Assembly (NCBI GenBank): GCA_963740215.1
Contig: CAVUDJ010000015.1
Span: 620,001 to 684,000 of the forward strand
DNA from: CAVVAL01 sp963740215
GTDB lineage: Bacteria; Actinomycetota; Actinomycetes; Mycobacteriales; Cryptosporangiaceae
Direction: 5' to 3'
DNA: 64,000 bases
A model generated the notes under the pieces. The model was not told where the DNA came from. It did no database searches and worked only from the letters and a program-made list of their open reading frames with translations. The position numbers and the translations under genes are program-made. This document shows, piece by piece, positions 59,749-64,000 of the stretch (positions within the stretch are counted from its first letter, which is position 1; the number at the start of each line of letters is the position of its first letter).

Positions 59749-60252
59749 ATGGTGACAACAACTGTGACGCTGCGAGACATGCTGGATACGGACGCGAACG
59801 CCGTCCTGGCGATCTACCAGACAGGGCTCGACGAGGGCCAGGCCAGCTTCGAAGTGGCTGCGCCCACCTGGGCCGACTTCGACGCGACGCGGCTCCACGA
59901 CCACCGGATCGTGGCCGTGAACAGCACCGGCGACGTCGTCGGCTGGGTGGCGGTCACGACGGTGTCGCAGCGGGCGGCGTACGCCGGGGTGGTCGAGCAC
60001 AGTGTCTACGTCGACCCGTCCGCTCGCGGGCAGGGCGCCGGCCAGGCACTGCTCGCCGCCCTGATCGAGTCGACCGAGGCGGCGGGGATCTGGACGATCC
60101 AGTCGGGCATCTTCCCCGAGAACACCGCCAGCCTCACCCTGCACACCCGAGCAGGGTTCCGGGTGGTCGGCGTGCGGGACCGCATCGGCCGTCTGCGGGG
60201 ACAGTGGCGCGACGTGGTGCTGGTCGAGCGGCGCAGCCCGCGGATCAGGTGA
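59749..60252 (+). CDS. GNAT acetyltransferase, Pat/Bar (phosphinothricin-acetyltransferase)-like
   Basis: A 167-residue GNAT enzyme with the Pat-type pattern: DANAVLAIYQTGLDEGQASF, WVAVTTVSQRAAYAGVVEHS, VYVDPSARGQGAGQALLAAL (acetyl-CoA loop) and SGIFPENTASLTLHTRAGFR. The family includes resistance enzymes and methionine-sulfoximine/amino-acid acetylases; no active-site specificity can be fixed. It lies divergent to the thioesterase by 63 bp and convergent with the small 51-residue gene. Confidence 0.9.
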   Translation: MVTTTVTLRDMLDTDANAVLAIYQTGLDEGQASFEVAAPTWADFDATRLHDHRIVAVNSTGDVVGWVAVTTVSQRAAYAGVVEHSVYVDPSARGQGAGQALLAALIESTEAAGIWTIQSGIFPENTASLTLHTRAGFRVVGVRDRIGRLRGQWRDVVLVERRSPRIR

Positions 60253-60265
60253 AGGGCCGCCGTGC

Positions 60266-60421
60266 CTACTTGAGGCGGCGGCGGCCGACCACCCGCTGAC
60301 GGAGCTGTTCGAGCTTGCGGCGGTTCTCCGGGTTCGCCGCCTGGCGCTGCGCCTCGGCGACCATGCGCTGACCCTGCGGGCTGCGGACGAACCGCATGAT
60401 CTTGCTGATCAGTTTGGCCAT
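60266..60421 (-). CDS. Small conserved basic protein (51 aa), end of cbtBA operon
   Basis: A 51-residue frame MAKLISKIMRFVRSPQGQRM...LRQRVVGRRRLK with the pattern SPQGQRMVAEAQRQAANPEN typical of a small, highly basic actinobacterial family of unknown function. It starts at ATG 60421, 14 bp after cbtA on the same strand, so it is probably cotranscribed. It is predicted to be helical and could bind nucleic acid or membrane. It is too short to be found by length-based gene callers. Confidence 0.7.
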   Translation of the reverse strand: MAKLISKIMRFVRSPQGQRMVAEAQRQAANPENRRKLEQLRQRVVGRRRLK

Positions 60422-60435
60422 GACTCCAAGTATGC

Positions 60436-61200
60436 CTACTGCTTCCTGCCGGTGAGGAGAACGCCGAACGTCAGGCCGAGGACGCCCCACAACGTGGTGA
60501 GCAGCAGCAGCGACGCGAGCCGGAACTCCCACAGCAGTCCCGCGCTGATGTCGTCGGGGATGGGGTCGGAGTTGGCCGGCCACACCACGAACATCAGCGC
60601 GAACGCCGCCACGACCCCGACCGCGACAGCCGCCGACCGGTGCGCGCCCGACCAGCCCTTCGCGGCCAGCCAGTCACGCGCGCGGTACGCGAGGTACGCG
60701 ACGACCAGGCCCGCGCCGAGGAACGACAGGTAGAGCAGCGTGCGCGAGACGACGGTCTCCGGATCTCCCACGCCTGGCGGGTTTGCCGGGTACTTCAGCG
60801 CTGGCAGCAGCGCGATCATGACGTAACCCGTGGCGGCGAGCAGCGTGGCCCGGCCGAAGTCGGTGGCTGCGGGGAGCCGGTGCTGCACGCGTGCGTACAC
60901 GATCGCCAGGATCACCGCGATCGACACGGCCACGACGAGTACGCCGAGCATCCCGCCGACGATCTGGGTGGCCCGGCTGAACAGCTCCTCGTGATGCTCG
61001 CCGCTGTGCTCGACGGGCGCCGACCGGGCCTCCTCGACCGCCAGCGCGGCCTTGATCGGCTTCTCGACCAACAGCATCACGAGCGCCGCGGCGACACCGG
61101 CGGCGAGGCCGGCGTAGAGACCGCGGGTCAGCACCTTGCCGAAGGTCAGCTCGGAACCGCCGGTGGCCGCGCTGGCCATCGGCGTGACTGTCGCGCCCAT
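60436..61200 (-). CDS. cbtA: CbtA family cobalt transport protein
   Basis: A 254-residue membrane protein with five TM segments and CbtA features: TRGLYAGLAAGVAAALVMLL, a metal-binding loop EHSGEHHEELFSRATQI near residue 65-80, MIALLPALKYPANPPGVGDP, VVWPANSDPIPDDISAGLLW and LWGVLGLTFG. The start overlaps the cbtB stop by one base (TGATG). CbtAB is the proposed cobalt importer regulated by B12. With the riboswitch upstream this assignment is strong. Confidence 0.93.
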   Translation of the reverse strand: MGATVTPMASAATGGSELTFGKVLTRGLYAGLAAGVAAALVMLLVEKPIKAALAVEEARSAPVEHSGEHHEELFSRATQIVGGMLGVLVVAVSIAVILAIVYARVQHRLPAATDFGRATLLAATGYVMIALLPALKYPANPPGVGDPETVVSRTLLYLSFLGAGLVVAYLAYRARDWLAAKGWSGAHRSAAVAVGVVAAFALMFVVWPANSDPIPDDISAGLLWEFRLASLLLLTTLWGVLGLTFGVLLTGRKQ

Positions 61201-61394
61201 CAGTGGCAGGGAACGCCGAGGGCGTGACGCCCGTCGTGCGCGAACTCGTGAAGATACTCGGACGAGGCGGCGAGCACGGCGCCGTTCTCCTGCACCACCA
61301 GGTACAGGACGGCGAGTGCGAACAGGGCCAGCGCCCACGCCCAGGTGGGAACGCTGATGGCGGGTGTGGCGATGCGGGGGGTGGGCTCAGACAT
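61200..61394 (-). CDS. cbtB: CbtB family cobalt transport protein
   Basis: A 64-residue membrane protein. It has one TM segment (TWAWALALFALAVLYLVVQE) and the C-terminal His-rich motif SSEYLHEFAHDGRHALGVPC followed by a final His, which is the CbtB signature (a His-rich end after a small transmembrane segment). It is translated in coupling with cbtA. The cobalamin riboswitch lies 50-200 bp upstream of its ATG (61394). Confidence 0.94.
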   Translation of the reverse strand: MSEPTPRIATPAISVPTWAWALALFALAVLYLVVQENGAVLAASSEYLHEFAHDGRHALGVPCH

Positions 61395-61439
61395 CGGCAG
61401 TCATCCTCTCGTCCATCTCTCGTGGCGATGCGGTGCGTG

Positions 61440-61590
61440 CCGCAGCCGGTCTCCTGGCTTCCGGATCGACACGTCCTCTCCGGCCTTCCCGGACCTGCGG
61501 TCCAGTGGCGAAGCGGAGCGACGCTCCCCGGTCACAGTGGCGAGGACCACGCCGGAATCTCACCGGCTTCCCGAACACTGCGGCTCGGGA
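61440..61590 (-). promoter_or_regulatory. Cobalamin (B12) riboswitch
   Basis: On the minus strand the leader shows the conserved B12-box: GGGAAGCCGGTGAGATTCCG then GCGTGGTCCTCGCCACTGTG and ACCGGGG, followed by GCCACTGGACCGCAGG, GGGAAGGCC and the closing GGAAGCCAGGAGACCGGC. These are the standard elements in order. It controls cbtB-cbtA and the small downstream gene; adenosylcobalamin binding should turn expression off. Confidence 0.95.
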
Positions 61591-61658
61591 ACCGTAGCCC
61601 TGCCCAGGCCCCGGGGACAACAGCGACGACCGTTACGCATCTCACCCCTCCCGAGTTT

Positions 61659-61703
61659 CGGACTTTTGAGGGTGCGGCGACGCCGTCGACCCTCAAAAGT
61701 CCG
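61659..61703. terminator. Hairpin terminator after the glycerophosphodiesterase gene
   Basis: Perfect 15-bp arms CGGACTTTTGAGGGT / ACCCTCAAAAGTCCG with a 15-nt loop that is itself partly self-complementary (GCGGCGACGCCG). It lies 16 bp beyond the stop at 61720, before the riboswitch leader. Confidence 0.8.
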
Positions 61704-61719
61704 ACAGTGGGCGACGCCG

Positions 61720-62826
61720 TCAGGCGGCGTCCGCTGTGGTCACTGCCTCCACCGCCGTGTCGGGGTTGTCGCTGAACAGGCCGTCGATGCCCTGCGAGAG
61801 GAAGAGCCGGTACTCACCGAACGCGTCGCCGTACGCGGCCGGGTCGGTGCCGCGCTTGAAGTCGGTCGCGAGGAACGTGTTCTCGTTGCGGAACGTCCAG
61901 GCGTGCACGATCAGCCGGGCCTGGTGGGCGTCCCGGACGAGGGTGGTCGGCGGCAACACCTTGCCCGCGGCGTCGAGCGGGACGATCCGCGCCTTGGCAA
62001 CGCCCACACCGTCCGCGTACCGGGCGATCCAGCGCAGGCCGGCGGGCTTCACCAGGTCGTCGTAGGTGCGCTTGTCACCGGCGGCGACCAGGTCGTACGG
62101 CGCTCCGGTGGCGTCGATGAGCTGCACCAGCGGGACGTCGATGATCCGGTCCAGTTCACGAAGGTTGCTGGTCTCGAACGACTGGACGAAGACAGCGGCG
62201 TGCCGGTGCGCCAGCCCGTTGCGGCGCAGCGTGCGGACCAGCGGCTCCTCAAGCGACAGGCCGATCCCGTCGAAGTACGTCGGGTGCTTGGTCTCGGGGT
62301 AGATGCCGATGCGGCGGCCGGTGCGCCGGCTCTCGCTCTTGGCGAGGTCGATGACCTCCTGCAGGGTCGGCACCTGGTACCGGCCGTCGTACAGGGTGTT
62401 GCGGGGGCGGATCTGCGGCAGCCGTTCCTTGGCGCGCAACGTCTTCAGCTCGCGCAGCGTGAAGTCCTCTGTGAACCACCCGGTCACGGCACGTCCGTCG
62501 ATCGTCTTGGTGGCCCTGCGAGCGGCGAACTCGGGACGGTCGGCGACGTCCGTCGTGCCGCTGATCTCGTTCTCGTGCCGGGCGACGAGCACGCCGTCCT
62601 TCGTGGAGACCAGGTCCGGCTCGATGTAGTCGGCGCCGAGCGCGATCGCCAACCTGTACGCCGCGATCGTGTGCTCGGGCCGGTACCCGCTGGCACCACG
62701 ATGCCCGATCACCAGCGGACGGGCCGTCTCCCCGTGTGACGCGGGCGCGCTACTGGCGGGTGCCGCGCCGGCGAGCATCGTGGCGGCGAGCACGGCGGCC
62801 AGTGCGGCACGACGAAATGTGGACAT
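61720..62826 (-). CDS. Secreted glycerophosphodiester phosphodiesterase
   Basis: 368 residues; ATG 62826 follows GGAGGAG. Signal peptide LAAVLAATMLAGAAPASSA. The GDPD motifs are complete: VIGHRGASGYRPEHTIAAYR (catalytic His and metal Glu), YIEPDLVSTKDGVLVARHE (second His), IGIYPETKHP, and AWTFRNENTF. It hydrolyses glycerophosphodiesters outside the cell. It is divergent from the next gene by 243 bp; the gap has no recognised motif. Confidence 0.94.
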   Translation of the reverse strand: MSTFRRAALAAVLAATMLAGAAPASSAPASHGETARPLVIGHRGASGYRPEHTIAAYRLAIALGADYIEPDLVSTKDGVLVARHENEISGTTDVADRPEFAARRATKTIDGRAVTGWFTEDFTLRELKTLRAKERLPQIRPRNTLYDGRYQVPTLQEVIDLAKSESRRTGRRIGIYPETKHPTYFDGIGLSLEEPLVRTLRRNGLAHRHAAVFVQSFETSNLRELDRIIDVPLVQLIDATGAPYDLVAAGDKRTYDDLVKPAGLRWIARYADGVGVAKARIVPLDAAGKVLPPTTLVRDAHQARLIVHAWTFRNENTFLATDFKRGTDPAAYGDAFGEYRLFLSQGIDGLFSDNPDTAVEAVTTADAA

Positions 62827-63069
62827 CTCTCCTCCTCGAGGCCCCGGCACTCGCCGGACCCGACAGGCAGCCCAACGCAGTCCGGCGACGGGGATGCGAA
62901 CCGGGTGTGAACGGAGCGCGACGATCGGACAGATGCCCAGGTCGGAGTGGTCGCGACCGAAACAGAACTGGCACGGATTGGACCGAACATTTCCGCCGGA
63001 TCGTCCGTACCACTCCCTGGACGTGTACGCGGACCCGTGCACGTAGCAGCGACCACGGAGGGGACCCCG

Positions 63070-64000
63070 ATGCCGAGGCGAGTTGTGATCGATCCGTCCG
63101 GGTCGCCACGCCAGGTGCCACCACCCGCCGCCAGCTCCTCGTCCGCCCGCCGGCGGCGCCGTCCCGAGCCTCGTCGCGAGGACGAGTTCACGGTGATCGT
63201 GCCGACCGGGTCCATGCGTCCTGGCGCCGCCGCTCCGACCCCGCCGCGCCGCGACGTTCGACGTGAAGCCGCCGGACGATCGGGGACGCCCGCCGAAGAG
63301 CTGATCCGCCGTGCGGCCGCGAGCCGCGAGGCCGCCGAACGCAAGATCGCTGCACGCCGTGCCGCCGAGCCGCCGCAGACCTCCCGCCGAGCCGCAGCCG
63401 AGCCGCCACCCGTCCGCCGAGCCGCAGCCGAGCCGCCACCCGTCCGCCGGGCCGCAGCCGAGCCGCCGCCCGTCCGCCGCCCTGAACCGCCTCGCGCCGG
63501 ACGCCGCTCGCCTGAGCCGACCCCGCAACCTCCTCGCGCCAGCCGCCGGTCCCCCGAGCCGACCCCGCAACCTCCTCGCGCCAGCCGCCCCGAGCCGCAG
63601 CAGTCCGGACGCCGCTCCCCCGAGCCGCACCAGTCCGGACGCCGCTCCCCCGAGCCGGAGCGGTCCGGCAGGCACGCGACCGGGGAGCACCCGGCCGTGG
63701 GCCGACACGCCACCGGCGAGCACCCCACGATGAGCCGGACGACCGGCGAGCTGCCCACGGGCCGCCACGCCACCGGCGAGTTCCCGGCCGTGCGCGGCGG
63801 GCGGCCCGACGACACGACCGGTGAGCGGCGTGGTCCGGCGATCGCGGGTCGTGACATGCCGCGCCGGAACGTCCCCGACGGGCCGATCGTCCGGAACCGA
63901 TACGAGCCGAGCGAGCCACCCGCCGACAGCGAGAGCACCGGCCGTCACGGCACCGTCGCCGAGACATCGCCGAAGGACACGCCGACGACGGGGAACCGTC
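63070..64000 (+). CDS. Pro/Arg/Ala-rich repeat protein (3' end beyond window)
   Basis: ATG 63070 follows a strong GGAGGGG (63056-63062). The frame stays open to the window end (310 codons). Low-complexity repeats appear: EEPPPVRRAAA-type units three times, SPEPTPQPPRASRR twice, SGRRSPEP three times, then a TGEHPAV/TGELPTG/TGEFPAV series. The N-terminus is PRRVVIDPSGSPRQVPP and a short motif RREDEFTVIVPTG is unlike the repeats. No TM, signal or catalytic domain is seen in this part. It may be the disordered N-terminus of a membrane or envelope protein. Function unknown. Confidence 0.75.
   Translation, partial: MPRRVVIDPSGSPRQVPPPAASSSSARRRRRPEPRREDEFTVIVPTGSMRPGAAAPTPPRRDVRREAAGRSGTPAEELIRRAAASREAAERKIAARRAAEPPQTSRRAAAEPPPVRRAAAEPPPVRRAAAEPPPVRRPEPPRAGRRSPEPTPQPPRASRRSPEPTPQPPRASRPEPQQSGRRSPEPHQSGRRSPEPERSGRHATGEHPAVGRHATGEHPTMSRTTGELPTGRHATGEFPAVRGGRPDDTTGERRGPAIAGRDMPRRNVPDGPIVRNRYEPSEPPADSESTGRHGTVAETSPKDTPTTGNR

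Noticed and set aside
62826..63948. N-terminal extension of the glycerophosphodiesterase frame
   Set aside because: A strong ribosome-binding site and signal peptide place the start at 62826; the extension is antisense to the repeat protein gene.

Overview
The window comes from a high-GC actinomycete chromosome. Codons strongly favour G/C in third position, GTG and TTG starts are common, there are Tat and Sec exported carbohydrate-active proteins, and it carries actinobacterial signature genes (FurA-KatG, WYL and MmyB-type regulators, LAL-type LuxR, DUF574 methyltransferase, HelR, CbtBA). The family Micromonosporaceae or a relative fits best, but the sequence alone does not prove it. No complete tRNA, rRNA or CRISPR array was found.

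Region 1-6.7 kb is an accessory, scarred zone. It holds the end of a zinc-ribbon membrane protein, the C-terminal stump of a tyrosine integrase, a complete IS1380-family insertion sequence with a CTAG target duplication, and a tRNA-Arg(ACG) 3' half followed by a terminator. Two 42-bp copies of a tRNA-Arg(CCU)-like 3' half then bracket a 2.2-kb mini-island that carries a secreted ChW-repeat protein and a membrane protein. A decayed IS5-like transposase end follows. Region 6.7-30 kb is ordered chromosome: an M23 peptidase, an SQR-like flavoprotein, a secreted RTX-like protein, a PAP-type metallophosphoesterase divergent from furA-katG, an MmyB-type regulator divergent from a metallo-hydrolase/esterase/MerR run, a PRiA4-ORF3 protein, a geranylgeranyl-reductase-type flavoprotein divergent from a LAL regulator, an exported WAVG-repeat propeller, a Tat-exported PGH-like serine hydrolase and a P450.

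Region 30-46 kb contains a DUF574 methyltransferase and one very long minus-strand gene (Ser/Thr kinase, ATPase, TPR-like, GAF, GGDEF) broken by four frame changes. Then come a cupin, a GH19 chitinase under DasR-like sites, tandem DUF4142 domains, an AraC/PAP2/GtrA group, a GNAT gene, a lyase-like CBM protein, and a cell-wall peptidase behind a c-di-AMP (ydaO) riboswitch. Frame breaks in five otherwise recognisable genes between 31.9 and 44 kb, nearly all explained by one extra base, suggest either local decay or assembly error.

Region 46.8-64 kb is compact and intact. It has a NarL-type two-component pair, a WYL regulator divergent from an epoxide hydrolase, HelR (RNA polymerase recycling) divergent from peptide deformylase, ornithine aminotransferase, an ABC exporter, a sucrase/ferredoxin-like protein, a LuxR-type regulator, a thioesterase, a Pat-type acetyltransferase, a cobalamin-riboswitch-controlled cbtBA operon, a secreted glycerophosphodiesterase, and a Pro/Arg-rich repeat protein that runs off the right edge. 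Intergenic regions carry long-armed hairpin terminators without U-tracts and three copies of a ~70-bp dispersed repeat with ACTGTCGGGG/CCCCGACAGT arms.
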